Below, piece by piece: positions 42,519 through 51,701 of a stretch of DNA of 59,163 nucleotides. Origin of the DNA: Paenibacillus campinasensis (GTDB lineage: Bacteria; Bacillota; Bacilli; Paenibacillales; Paenibacillaceae). Position numbers and translations under genes: made by a program. Every line of letters starts with the position of its first letter. The stretch's first letter is position 1. The notes beneath the pieces are model-generated. The model did no database searches and was not told the origin of the DNA. It saw only the letters and a program-made list of their open reading frames with translations. The stretch is taken from the NCBI RefSeq assembly GCF_002272015.1, contig NZ_NPBY01000076.1:1-59163 (forward strand). The letters are read 5' to 3'.

Positions 42519-42582
42519 CGAAATCCCTCCTTGTCTTTAAGGATGATCATAGCGAATACACTTAAAGAAATATTAAGGGATT

Positions 42583-42600
42583 TTCTGAATAAATTCTGAA
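42583..42600 (-). promoter_or_regulatory. Direct repeat, candidate response-regulator site
   Basis: TTCAGAA occurs twice on minus at an 11-base period (42594-42600 and 42583-42589), about 65-80 bases upstream of the methyltransferase start. OmpR-type regulators bind direct repeats of this spacing. Confidence 0.45.
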
Positions 42601-42885
42601 GGTAAGAAAGCACTTCGTCAATAACATTCCCACCCCTGTCGAGAGGTGTTCATTAATGCTGTTTAATGGTCAAGTTCTAGAATACTTCACACCATGTCTT
42701 CTTCACTTTACTTAAAAAATTCATTCAATCTTAGGGTTTATTATATGATTGACACAACGAAAGAGCTTTAAAATCAAAGCTTAAAACAATCGGATCAGCA
42801 TACTACAAATGTCATTTTCATACTCAATATGATCACATCAGGACAGACCATTCCCTTATTTTCCTTGAAAAGATTATCTTTATTC

Positions 42886-42951
42886 AGTTGGAGAAAAAAT
42901 CATATAGATCATGATACCGACAGCAGATCTGATGGCGGTGGCGGAGACTGA
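42886..42951 (+). pseudogene. Decayed duplicate of the Gly/Asp-tail membrane protein
   Basis: Closely matches the 3' end of the gene at 37601 (about 37735-37795) and some bases beyond. One A is missing from an A run, so the frame is broken, but the last codons still read NHIDHDTDSRSDGGGGD and stop. The rest of 42519-43369 shows no gene. Confidence 0.7.
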
Positions 42952-43262
42952 TTCAGGAAAGGCTACTTCTGTCCATATCCCACTACTAATACCTCCAATT
43001 TTCATACGCTTGTAATGAATAACGGCAACAATGCTCAAAAATTATGTACTATGTAATTGTAGCAGGTAAATGTAGGTTGATCTGGTTGTTTGAATCATGG
43101 AATCACACTTGTTCCTCGGTAAGCGAGGATATTGCGGGCTGATGACCTCTACGCAGACTCAAGTGTTTCGAGAGATTGTGAGGAATCCAACTTGCATAAT
43201 CGAACAGGTGTATCGTTAACTGAAAACAAGAGCATTCTGTAAAATTTGTATGTTACAATAAA

Positions 43263-43286
43263 CGCTGCAGCCTGTGAACTGCAGCG
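43263..43286 (-). terminator. Terminator-like hairpin downstream of the P450 gene
   Basis: CGCTGCAG/CTGCAGCG, 8-base perfect stem with an 8-base loop; on minus it is followed by TTTATTGT. It lies 84 bases past the P450 stop. Confidence 0.45.
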
Positions 43287-43369
43287 CCGATAAGATGTTA
43301 TCAAACGGGCCAAGTTTCAAATAGATTGTCCGCTCTCGGGTATAGTAGTCATCGCTCTGTAATTTAAAG

Positions 43370-44575
43370 CTAAAACAAAACAGGTAATTCTTCTAGACCA
43401 CGCATCAGCATTCCAGGTTTCCACTTCAAATTCTCTACTTCTGTAGCTAGCCGTATTTCTGGCATTCGTTTCAACAATGCTGTAATGGCAATTTCTCCTT
43501 CTAATCTCGCTAAAGGAGCCCCAAGACAGTAGTGAATGCCTTTACCGAATGCAAGATGTTTATTTTGTCCACGAGTGATATCAAAAACTTCGGGATCTTG
43601 AAATTGCTCAGGATCATGATTCGCAGAATTTAAAGCAACAAGGACTTGATCTCCTTCATGAATTGTTTTATCTCCTAATCTAATTGTTTCAGTAGCCCAT
43701 CGGTTTGTGCTGAATTGAACAGGCCCATTATAGCGTAGAATTTCCTCAAGGGCTGACTTTATTAAATTTGGTTCATTTTGCAACCTTACCTTTTGATCGG
43801 GATGTGTTAATAAAGCATAGACTCCATTAGTGATCAGATTAACGGTCGTTTCATGTCCTGCGATAATTAAAAGCGAGACAATTCCATACAGCTCTTCTTC
43901 TTTTAGACGATCACCATCTTCCTCAGCTTGAATTAGTTTACTAATTAAATCATTCTGAGGGTTTTCCCGACATTGCTCAAACCACTGCTGCAAGTATGCA
44001 ACGAATTCCTCCAAATGAGTTTGTAATTCTTCTATTCGTTCTGGTTCTTGGGGTGGATCAACAAGTGTATTAGACCATTTACGAAATTCATTTCGATCTT
44101 TGCTTGGTACACCAAGCAGTTCACATATAACAATAATGGGCAATGGAAATGCAAAGTCATTGATTAAATTCATGTAACCTTTATTTTGAACTGCATCGAG
44201 TAACTCATGTGTGATTTCCTCAATACGCCCCCGTAAACTTTCAATCATACGCGGTGTAAAAGCCTGATGGACCAAGCCGCGTAGACGCGTATGATCGGGA
44301 GGATCAGAAAATAACATATTTTGTACTAAAAGATTTGCTGACCCCTTGTCCTGCTTGTCTTCAGTAGCGAAATAATTGAAGTTCTTTGTAAAACGAGGAT
44401 CCTTTAATATTGCTACTGCATCTTCATACTTGGTAACAACCCATGTGTATTGACCATTATTCATCTTAGCGAGGTGAATAGGCTCATTTTCACGTAGGTT
44501 TTTAAATGTTGGGTAGGGATCTTGGCTAAACTCAAAAGAAAATAAATCTTTATTTCTGGAACTCAAAATACTCAA
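43370..44575 (-). CDS. Cytochrome P450 (CYP107-like)
   Basis: 401 residues, the length of soluble bacterial P450s. Seen: I-helix AGHETT (239-244), ExxR (EEIL R, about 278-281), and the heme-ligand loop FGKGIHYCLG with Cys350. There is no membrane anchor, so it needs separate ferredoxin and reductase partners, which are not encoded nearby. TTG start; a second TTG three codons on has the better ribosome spacing. It follows an EmrB/QacA pump by 27 bases in one operon, suggesting oxidation and export of one compound, or self-resistance. Confidence 0.93.
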   Translation of the reverse strand: MSILSSRNKDLFSFEFSQDPYPTFKNLRENEPIHLAKMNNGQYTWVVTKYEDAVAILKDPRFTKNFNYFATEDKQDKGSANLLVQNMLFSDPPDHTRLRGLVHQAFTPRMIESLRGRIEEITHELLDAVQNKGYMNLINDFAFPLPIIVICELLGVPSKDRNEFRKWSNTLVDPPQEPERIEELQTHLEEFVAYLQQWFEQCRENPQNDLISKLIQAEEDGDRLKEEELYGIVSLLIIAGHETTVNLITNGVYALLTHPDQKVRLQNEPNLIKSALEEILRYNGPVQFSTNRWATETIRLGDKTIHEGDQVLVALNSANHDPEQFQDPEVFDITRGQNKHLAFGKGIHYCLGAPLARLEGEIAITALLKRMPEIRLATEVENLKWKPGMLMRGLEELPVLF

Positions 44576-44602
44576 TCCTTTCCTAATGTTTTTTTGGATA
44601 CA

Positions 44603-46180
44603 TCATTCAGTTCTGGCGGATACGTTACGCAGCAGAAAAACGGTTAACCCAGCCACTAGTAAAGCAAGCACGGCACTAGTGGCAGCAATCGTATTCAAGC
44701 CCACTGTGAATGCCTCGCGCGCCAATCCGACTACCTCTGCTGCCAGCTCTGCGGGCAAGGCTGCGCTCGCCTCCACAGCGCTTGGGAGAGAGTCCTTTAC
44801 AGCCTGTACTGCGGAAACGGGAAGTTCCTCGGGCAGCGAACGGCTTATTTGGCGATCATAAACCGCTGTTGCAATACTTCCCATTATGGTAATTCCTAAT
44901 GCTGCTCCCAATTCGGCACTTGTTTCCGATATCGCGGAGGCAGATCCGGCTTTTTCCGGCGGGGCTGCTCCGATAATGAGGTCGGTCCCCAGCACCGTTA
45001 ACGGCGCTATGCCTATCGAAAAGACCACACTGCCAACAACCAGGACAGACAAAGCTGAAGCAGCCTCTACCTGGGTAATGGCAGCCAAGCCTGTACAGGA
45101 GATGAATAGACCCGTCCCGATCACATAAGCTGGGGGAAAGCGACGGACAAACCACGGGGCTGCCACTGAGCCCATAATAATTCCCCCTGCTGACGGGATC
45201 AGCCAAAGCCCTGCCATAAACGGGGACAGATGCTGCACAAGCTGCAAATATTGGGCAATATAAAAATTAAGGCCGCTTATGGTAAGCAAGCCAAGCAGCA
45301 TCATGCACAGCGCGCCGCTAAAAACAGGAAGGCGAAACAGCCTAATATCCACTAAAGGATCCTTCACATCATTTTGTCGATACACAAACCCCCACCCAAT
45401 GAGCAAACCGGCGGCTATGATCAAGATGGACAACACATCGAGCCCTTCTTTGGCCATACTCTTAATACCATAAACCACGCACAGGATGGCTGCCAGGGAC
45501 ATGATCGCGCTAAGCAAATCCAGACGTTCGTTTGTCGGCTCCCGATATTCAGGCAGCAAGGACGGAGCAGTAACAAGCAGCAACAGCATCACGGGTACGC
45601 CCAGTAGAAAAACAGAGCCCCACCAGAACCATTCCAGCATCAATCCCCCGACGACCGGACCAAGCACACTCCCCGCCACTAGGCACATCATCCATACGCC
45701 AATCGCACTACTGCGCTGCTGAGGGTCCAGGAACATATTTCTTAATAAGGATAATGTGGAAGGCATCAAGGTTGCACCTGCGATGCCCAGCAGTGCACGG
45801 GTTGCGATCAGCATTTCCGCACTGCTCGAATAGGCAACAAGCACGGAAGCCACACCGAATGTAGCTGCACCGATCATAAGCAGCTTTCTGCGTCCAATGC
45901 GGTCAGCCAGTTTTCCCATGATAATGAGGAAGCCAGCCAGTGTGAAGCCATAGATATCCACCATCCACAGCATTTGCGTGCTGCTCGGAGCAAGATCTGC
46001 CGCCAAATGCGGAAGCGCCAGATAAAGTACGCTAATATCCATAGACATGAGCAAGGTTGGCAGCGCAAGTACGCCTAATCCGAGCCACTCCCTGGCCCCG
46101 GCTTTAGCCGGAGCTTCTATAGCCGCAGCCTCCCCCGTCCTTTTCTGTTCACCTGTCGTTCTGTTTTCAATTTTGTCCAT
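44603..46180 (-). CDS. MFS multidrug transporter (EmrB/QacA, DHA2 type)
   Basis: 525 residues, 14 helices. SMDISVLYLALP in helix 1, GKLADRIGRRKL as motif A. Paralogous to the pump at 35872 and similar in the WWGSVFLLGVP segment, with a longer C-terminal extracellular loop. GGAGGGG precedes the ATG. Operon with the P450 gene; a TetR gene lies upstream on the same strand, and a shared operator-like sequence precedes both. Confidence 0.92.
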   Translation of the reverse strand: MDKIENRTTGEQKRTGEAAAIEAPAKAGAREWLGLGVLALPTLLMSMDISVLYLALPHLAADLAPSSTQMLWMVDIYGFTLAGFLIIMGKLADRIGRRKLLMIGAATFGVASVLVAYSSSAEMLIATRALLGIAGATLMPSTLSLLRNMFLDPQQRSSAIGVWMMCLVAGSVLGPVVGGLMLEWFWWGSVFLLGVPVMLLLLVTAPSLLPEYREPTNERLDLLSAIMSLAAILCVVYGIKSMAKEGLDVLSILIIAAGLLIGWGFVYRQNDVKDPLVDIRLFRLPVFSGALCMMLLGLLTISGLNFYIAQYLQLVQHLSPFMAGLWLIPSAGGIIMGSVAAPWFVRRFPPAYVIGTGLFISCTGLAAITQVEAASALSVLVVGSVVFSIGIAPLTVLGTDLIIGAAPPEKAGSASAISETSAELGAALGITIMGSIATAVYDRQISRSLPEELPVSAVQAVKDSLPSAVEASAALPAELAAEVVGLAREAFTVGLNTIAATSAVLALLVAGLTVFLLRNVSARTE

Positions 46181-46227
46181 AGCGTTCCCCTCCTCTATAA
46201 TTACTTTAAGTCACTTTTAACCAAAAA

Positions 46228-46253
46228 AACTATTATTGTTTTTATAGTTTCGA
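46228..46253. promoter_or_regulatory. Operator-like repeat before the MFS-P450 operon
   Basis: AAACTAT...ATAGTTT inverted repeat; on minus CGAAACTATAAAAACAATAA. The same core recurs before tetR at 46873-46896. Confidence 0.55.
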
Positions 46254-46284
46254 CAAAAAAAGAAAGGCGTGGAAGTACCCTTCT

Positions 46285-46845
46285 TTATTTTTCCTTGGAG
46301 ATCAGCCCGAACAAGATAATATCCGTAATTTGCATGACAGCTTCTGTAGTGGAAATATTGTTTTGCATGTAGAATCTTTGATCATGCACGGATTGGATCG
46401 CTTCTCTTATCAACTTTACAATTAATGTGGCATTTTTGTTAATGATGACTCCTTCGTGTATCCCTTGCTCGATTAAGGCTTGCAGTTCGTTCCAGTCCTC
46501 CGTAAAAACTTTTGAGACCTTGCTCCACTGTTCTGGATAAGATCGCTTGATTTGCTCTAATAGGACTCGATCGTAAAGCTCTTTATGCGTTGGCAAGGCA
46601 TTTATAACGCCTTTGATCTTCTCGACAAGCGTTAAATTAGAATTATTCAATATTTGCTCCGTTATATTGTCCACTTCGGAAAAGGTCTCTTCAATTAATG
46701 CATCTAATATCTCCGCCTTGGATGAAAAATGCTCGTAGAGCGTCCTTTTACTAATTCCTAGTCTGCGGGCCAAATCATCCATGGTTAACTTTATGCCACT
46801 TTCCTTCAATTCTTCAGCGAATGCCTCAATAATACGATGTTTGAT
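46285..46845 (-). CDS. TetR/AcrR family transcriptional regulator
   Basis: About 186 residues. Helix-turn-helix MDDLARRLGISKRTLYEHFS. Helix 1 (RIIEAFAEELKESG) is encoded, but no ATG, GTG or TTG precedes it; the first standard start, TTG 46809, would remove it. AAGGAGG lies seven bases before an ATC at 46845, which is proposed as start. A -35/-10 pair (TTGCAA, 18 bases, TATAAT) lies upstream with the shared operator downstream of it. It probably represses itself and the MFS-P450 operon. Confidence 0.85.
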   Translation of the reverse strand: MKHRIIEAFAEELKESGIKLTMDDLARRLGISKRTLYEHFSSKAEILDALIEETFSEVDNITEQILNNSNLTLVEKIKGVINALPTHKELYDRVLLEQIKRSYPEQWSKVSKVFTEDWNELQALIEQGIHEGVIINKNATLIVKLIREAIQSVHDQRFYMQNNISTTEAVMQITDIILFGLISKEK

Positions 46846-46872
46846 TGTTACGCCTCCTTCGATACTAAAGAG

Positions 46873-46896
46873 CCAATAATGGTTTTATCAGTTTCG
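46873..46896. promoter_or_regulatory. Operator-like repeat before tetR
   Basis: On minus CGAAACTGATAAAACCATTA, matching the site before the MFS-P450 operon at most positions. It lies just downstream of the predicted tetR promoter. Confidence 0.5.
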
Positions 46897-46953
46897 ATTT
46901 ATTATATAGTCTTGTATTATATTTTTGCAATGCAGCCACCGCCTCCTGATCCA

Positions 46954-47640
46954 TCAAACATGAAATTTTAGCTTAATTTCTTCGCGAAAGCTGTTATCTG
47001 CGAGTAGCAGCATGCCGCCAAATGTTATCAACGAATGCAAGGCGGCCGCAACGGCAGTCCACAAAACTTGTGACAATTCTAATAAATATAACAGCAACGG
47101 AACAAAACTTAGGAAATGCAGGTTCAGTAAGCAACCTATAAGCCCTCGCCATTTTGACCTTCCCGTACAACAAATGAGAGTAACAAGCAGTGTTGCCGCT
47201 ATCAGTACAAATGGAATCACATACTCTGTCGACCAGTAATGCGAACCCCCCACCACATCGATCCACAACAGCATAATCGACAGCCCAAACAACTGGACTA
47301 GGATTTTACGGCCGAGATGGGCGGACCCTACAATGGTATGCCTAATGGAAAGCCATATATACAGCAAACAAGGTAATAGATACAAACTCCACATGTTCTC
47401 CCTAGAACTCAGTATGTTAACAATAAGAAGAACGCTAATGACGGATACCACGATAAAAGAGAGCCACTTGGATATGTTCTCGCTAGACTTCTTATGTTGC
47501 CTATCCGACATCAAATAGAATGGGTACAATTGATTAGTTAAAGTAGAGATTCCAGCAGTCTCTCTGCCAAATTTCCTTCGACACAATGGGCATGTAGCAT
47601 GCGAAGGATCTACGATAACGCCACAGCTTTCACACTTCAT
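46954..47640 (-). CDS. Zinc-ribbon membrane protein (DUF6320-like)
   Basis: 228 residues. The N-terminal zinc ribbon has two CxxC pairs (CESC and CPLC), then about seven hydrophobic segments. The layout and its partner match DUF6320 proteins, which are usually encoded next to condensation-type acyltransferases; function unknown. The ATG at 47640 overlaps the acyltransferase stop (ATGA) and follows GGGG by eight bases. Confidence 0.75.
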   Translation of the reverse strand: MKCESCGVIVDPSHATCPLCRRKFGRETAGISTLTNQLYPFYLMSDRQHKKSSENISKWLSFIVVSVISVLLIVNILSSRENMWSLYLLPCLLYIWLSIRHTIVGSAHLGRKILVQLFGLSIMLLWIDVVGGSHYWSTEYVIPFVLIAATLLVTLICCTGRSKWRGLIGCLLNLHFLSFVPLLLYLLELSQVLWTAVAAALHSLITFGGMLLLADNSFREEIKLKFHV

Positions 47641-48917
47641 GTTTCCATCCCCCAATCATTGCTGACAATCTTCAACTCCAGTCCGCTTAGACCGCTAAGC
47701 AGTCGAAAAAAATGCATTATAACATCACTTTCTAAAATATTGCGTGCAAAGGTTATTGTGAGTGTTTCATTGACTGAGCACACGGCACAATTTATTGGAG
47801 TTTTAGAGGTTGGATACATCGTCGTCTCCATCGCTTCAACATATTGTGTCATACTGGACGGAATACTGATTCTGCCTAAATTCGTAAGCGTCATCGTCTT
47901 GACAGCCTCACTGTACCTATCAAAACCATACCGCATGGCTAGGTTTTTTAACTTGAGTGGTACAAACCTAGACAACCAGTTTTTCTCATATTTCATACTG
48001 TTTGCTATCGTCTCATATAAATACGGTTTCTTTGTTTTTTTCTTCATTTGCTCACTTACCGCTTCAAGCACTTGTTCAAATGTCAGTTCTTGCTTCATAT
48101 ATATTTCAATGTTGATTACAGTAAAAAAATTTCGCAAACTGATTGAAGGGAATAATTTCCTCAAATTGACGGGTAGGCTGATTACAATTGACTGTTGGCT
48201 CTCGCTGTTAATAGTCATAGTAGCGGCATGAACCGCCATGATCAGAATGGCCGTCAGGTAAGCTGTAACAGTTACTCCTTGTATCTTTGCTGCTGCATTT
48301 AACTGGTTAGCGTGAATAAAACCGTGCACGACATTATGTCCGTAAGGCATGAAGCGTGTGCCCGGAATTTTCAGTGCATTTGATACCTCGTCTTTCAAGT
48401 GTGATTGACTATTCGTGTAGTAAGCTCTAAAGCTATCCTGCGCTTCAGCATAGCGAGCAAATGAATCAGGAGGAAGAATTACCCCTTCCCTGTCATCTAT
48501 CTGAACACCACTTGTATATAAATACTGGAATACTAATGTTTTGAGAAATTCAAGTGCCCCCCCACCATCCGTTATAGCATGAAAAACTTCAATGCTGATC
48601 TTGTTTTTGTAATACAGCACCCGTACTAAGCTTCCATATTGTTCTGACAGATTCACTGGCGCACAAGGATAGTTCGTTTCTTGCTCGACTATGAGCCTCG
48701 ATTCTTTCTGGCGAAGAAATTTCCAGAACAAACCGTTTTGAAGTTCTACATTCAAATTCGGAAATCTAGAAATCACTTTGTCCAAGGCCTTTTGCAGTAG
48801 CTCAGGGTCGATCGGGCTAGTAAGAATCATCGACAATCGATAGGTAGAAGAATTTTCTTTCCCGGCTACTGCTGGAAACAGCTTACCTGCGTGATCAAGT
48901 TTACTCCAATCCTCCAT
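47637..48917 (-). CDS. Condensation/alcohol acyltransferase-like protein
   Basis: 426 residues of the CoA-dependent acyltransferase/condensation fold: active-site HxxxDG in VFHAITDGGGALEFL (about residue 115). A YGFDRYSEAVKTMTLTNLGR region in the second half resembles the bridging strand of alcohol O-acetyltransferases. AAGGAG precedes the ATG. Coupled to the DUF6320-like gene. Probably acylates a lipid, alcohol or natural product. Confidence 0.8.
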   Translation of the reverse strand: MEDWSKLDHAGKLFPAVAGKENSSTYRLSMILTSPIDPELLQKALDKVISRFPNLNVELQNGLFWKFLRQKESRLIVEQETNYPCAPVNLSEQYGSLVRVLYYKNKISIEVFHAITDGGGALEFLKTLVFQYLYTSGVQIDDREGVILPPDSFARYAEAQDSFRAYYTNSQSHLKDEVSNALKIPGTRFMPYGHNVVHGFIHANQLNAAAKIQGVTVTAYLTAILIMAVHAATMTINSESQQSIVISLPVNLRKLFPSISLRNFFTVINIEIYMKQELTFEQVLEAVSEQMKKKTKKPYLYETIANSMKYEKNWLSRFVPLKLKNLAMRYGFDRYSEAVKTMTLTNLGRISIPSSMTQYVEAMETTMYPTSKTPINCAVCSVNETLTITFARNILESDVIMHFFRLLSGLSGLELKIVSNDWGMET

Positions 48918-49335
48918 TAATCTGTCTCCTTATACGCGACTTGAATTTGAAAACTAAAAAAACCTTAATAGTTTCCTCGTTTTAAATTATTATAAAGCGG
49001 CATACTTTTATTTGCAAGCTCAATATTTTTTCGAACCGATTTGACCAGAATTAAGGCTCAAAAAAATCTGTGACCATTGAATCAAATGTCGTTGATGCAA
49101 CCTCTTCATACTCCACTTTGTCCCTCACTGAATTCGCTACAACGTTGGGAAAAAGACTGATCGATTTGCTGAATTCGATATGCTTTTTCGATGTCATTTT
49201 GTGAAAAGAAGCGAGACGGTACATAATCATTGTGAACCAAATCAAATGAATTCGGATAAGCGCCCGACTGCCTTTCCTTGCACCGATACTCGGTTAATTA
49301 TAGAACTTTATGTCAAAGCTACGCCTTAATCACAT
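48918..49335. other. Intergenic stretch with an unassigned coding-like frame
   Basis: A stop-bounded minus frame (roughly 49110-49290) reads SFDLVHNDYVPSRFFSQND and ends FSEGQSGV. It looks like a protein tail but has no start; I cannot assign it. Probably another gene relic. Confidence 0.3.
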
Positions 49336-49506
49336 TTAACATTTGGCGAAGAGTCCGAGATGGTATGCTGAATGGGCCAAAGTAGCTACTGCTGTGACAG
49401 ATTGTTCATTCCAATCAATAGCGTCAATAGATTCCAAAAGTGTTAAGTATTCATTTTTCAATCCTTCTTGAATTCGGTTCCATTGCTGTTCATCTACTGA
49501 ATGAAT
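49336..49506 (-). pseudogene. 3' remnant of a DinB-like protein
   Basis: The minus frame ending at TAA 49336 reads WNRIQEGLKNEYLTLLESI and then TLAHSAYHLGLFAKC. This is the last helix pair of DinB/YfiT four-helix proteins, with the metal-ligand HSAYHLG. It begins exactly where the NlpC/P60 gene ends and overlaps its last codons in another frame. Confidence 0.7.
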
Positions 49507-51676
49507 ATCCCAATTCTTTCATTTGAAACGGCCGCCCATACAGCACCTGCTGATCGGCGTCAAACAAATTCCGGTAAACCACTTGTCCGCGAGTGGATGA
49601 AGCATCGACGACCTTGCCGTTTCCGGCATAGATGCCAACATGGGTAATGTCCATAAACCGACCATTGCTGGCATAGCTCCAAAAGACCAAATCGCCCGGA
49701 GCCAAATCTTCAAAACGGATTGTCCACCCGTTATCGACACAATGTCTGGCTTGTTCAGCCGCCGTCCGCGGCAACTGAATGCTCAACTGCCGGTACACCC
49801 ATTGAACAAGATAACTGCAATCTGTATAGCGGTCTTGCCCGGCCAAAACTTGACTGTATGGATCGCCCAAGCGAGTCAATGCCAAGCGGACAGCTTCACC
49901 GCCCCATTCCCCTTCCGGCAGATCGTGATAAACGATTTCAAGCTGCTCAGGCGTTAACCCTACATCCATATCTTTACCGAGAAGCGCGAACATAAGCGGT
50001 CGGAACTCCGCCGACAACATTTCATGCATGATCTCTCTTTGTTCGATTGCAAAGTCGTAGATGTCGGCCTGCTGCCCAGCAGTGTGACTGGCAACTGTAA
50101 TGTGCAACACCGACTCATACCAGGTAATCGTTTCCTCACTCGTGCTCCCATCTTCATGTTCCACCGTAATCGTTTCCCTGTGTTCAATCGTTTCCACGTA
50201 AGAGTCCAGTTCATTCATGTCCCAAAAGACGGAGCGAATCACATCCACCCGAGTGGCGTCCAGTGTGGCTACGTCCATGCCGTTTTCGCTGTCCATTACG
50301 GTACGAACCGCAAAGACCGCGATGACGTCCATCCAGTTATCGATGCGAGTATTATCAGCGCTTCCGAGATAATGGATTTCTACACGATCCACTGAGCCTG
50401 CATCCCGACGTATGTCCTCCAGTCGGACAGCAAATTCGTTGTCCATGTCTTGTACGATGTCAGAAAGCGGTAATACATCGCTATCCGTATTATCACTGGA
50501 GACAAAGATGCCAAAAGGAGATGATACAACCGCAGCAACAGCCATCATGATGCATAGCAAGATGATCACCGTACCGCTAACACCTAAAAGAGCGATCATG
50601 CCTTTGGCGAGTACCGCAGTCATTTTGGCCGCTACACGAATCATGCGAATGTTCCATCTGGCAACAGCTTGCAGCCGCTGCTTTGAACGGTGCATGGTCA
50701 TCAATCGAAAGGCTGCTCTTTGCGCTTCCCTGGCTTTATGTTTCATCCTATCTGTTGGATTATGGACCTGTCCTTTTTCTTGGTTAGACTGATGAATCGG
50801 CTTTACTGAATGGGAAAGCACCTTGGTGACTTTACCGCCCGTTTTGGCACGCCTGGATACACCTGCATGCGGCTTCACCAGCTTATGAGCGGAAGAACAA
50901 ACGGGGGCGGGAATTCGTTTCCTCCCGATTGTCATTTCACGGGGTTGTAGACTCGAACGTTTGTCACGAGAACGCACGGTAGTCTTGAATAGGGTGTTCG
51001 TGGTCGTGACACGCTTCTCGACAGGTTTTGACATCGGGTTTAACTGTGTTTCACTTTTAGCTTGAGCCTGGGGTTGTTGAGCTAGTCTCCGACTAACAAT
51101 CCTGGCCCGTACCATTTGATGAATATGCCGCTGTTTTCCTGTCACTGTCATGGAAAACAAAGGATATTTCCCGCCAACAGGCTTCCGCAAACGCAATGGT
51201 CGCTTGGTTTGGGAAGATGAATGTATAGCCTGACGATTATCTCTTCCTTGTATGACACCTGTTGAATGAGCGGACAGCGTTTGCTGTTTATCAGAAACAA
51301 CCGAACGTTTGCTTGCTTGAATGCCGCTTTGCTTACCTGAACGCCGACCGCTTGACGTTTCCCCCGATTGCTGAGGCATGGTTTCTTTCTCTTTCTCCGT
51401 CCCTATCAAGCGCTCCCGTTTTTTCCAAAGAAGACGAATTGCTCCTTTGCTCACACCTGCACTGATGCGCATCCCCTTGCGCAGCGTGGTTTTTGCCGCC
51501 CTCACGGATTGGTTTTGCGCGTGTACCACAGAGGAACCTGTAGATTCCGATTCATGACGATTAGATGACCTATGTTTAGAACGCAAATCTACAGGCTTTG
51601 CTTTTGCCATCAAGTTGGAGAATCGATCCAGCTTTTTTATGGTTTTCACACGTGTCCTTGTCTTTATGTCCTTCAT
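49490..51676 (-). CDS. CD1108-family conjugative element protein (NlpC/P60)
   Basis: 728 residues. The first 330 are highly basic and probably disordered (opening IKTRTRVKTIKKLDRFSNLM), then a membrane helix about 365-390. An extracellular region and an NlpC/P60 domain about 590-720 follow, with catalytic Cys in DCSYLVQW and His in THVGIYAG. This layout is that of CD1108-type proteins in Bacillota conjugative elements, which open the peptidoglycan for the mating channel. GGAGGG precedes the ATG. The last residues (KELGYSFSR) run into a DinB remnant, so the natural C-terminus may be altered. Confidence 0.85.
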   Translation of the reverse strand: MKDIKTRTRVKTIKKLDRFSNLMAKAKPVDLRSKHRSSNRHESESTGSSVVHAQNQSVRAAKTTLRKGMRISAGVSKGAIRLLWKKRERLIGTEKEKETMPQQSGETSSGRRSGKQSGIQASKRSVVSDKQQTLSAHSTGVIQGRDNRQAIHSSSQTKRPLRLRKPVGGKYPLFSMTVTGKQRHIHQMVRARIVSRRLAQQPQAQAKSETQLNPMSKPVEKRVTTTNTLFKTTVRSRDKRSSLQPREMTIGRKRIPAPVCSSAHKLVKPHAGVSRRAKTGGKVTKVLSHSVKPIHQSNQEKGQVHNPTDRMKHKAREAQRAAFRLMTMHRSKQRLQAVARWNIRMIRVAAKMTAVLAKGMIALLGVSGTVIILLCIMMAVAAVVSSPFGIFVSSDNTDSDVLPLSDIVQDMDNEFAVRLEDIRRDAGSVDRVEIHYLGSADNTRIDNWMDVIAVFAVRTVMDSENGMDVATLDATRVDVIRSVFWDMNELDSYVETIEHRETITVEHEDGSTSEETITWYESVLHITVASHTAGQQADIYDFAIEQREIMHEMLSAEFRPLMFALLGKDMDVGLTPEQLEIVYHDLPEGEWGGEAVRLALTRLGDPYSQVLAGQDRYTDCSYLVQWVYRQLSIQLPRTAAEQARHCVDNGWTIRFEDLAPGDLVFWSYASNGRFMDITHVGIYAGNGKVVDASSTRGQVVYRNLFDADQQVLYGRPFQMKELGYSFSR

Positions 51677-51701
51677 CAAGGTTGCCCTCCTGGCATATCC
51701 A

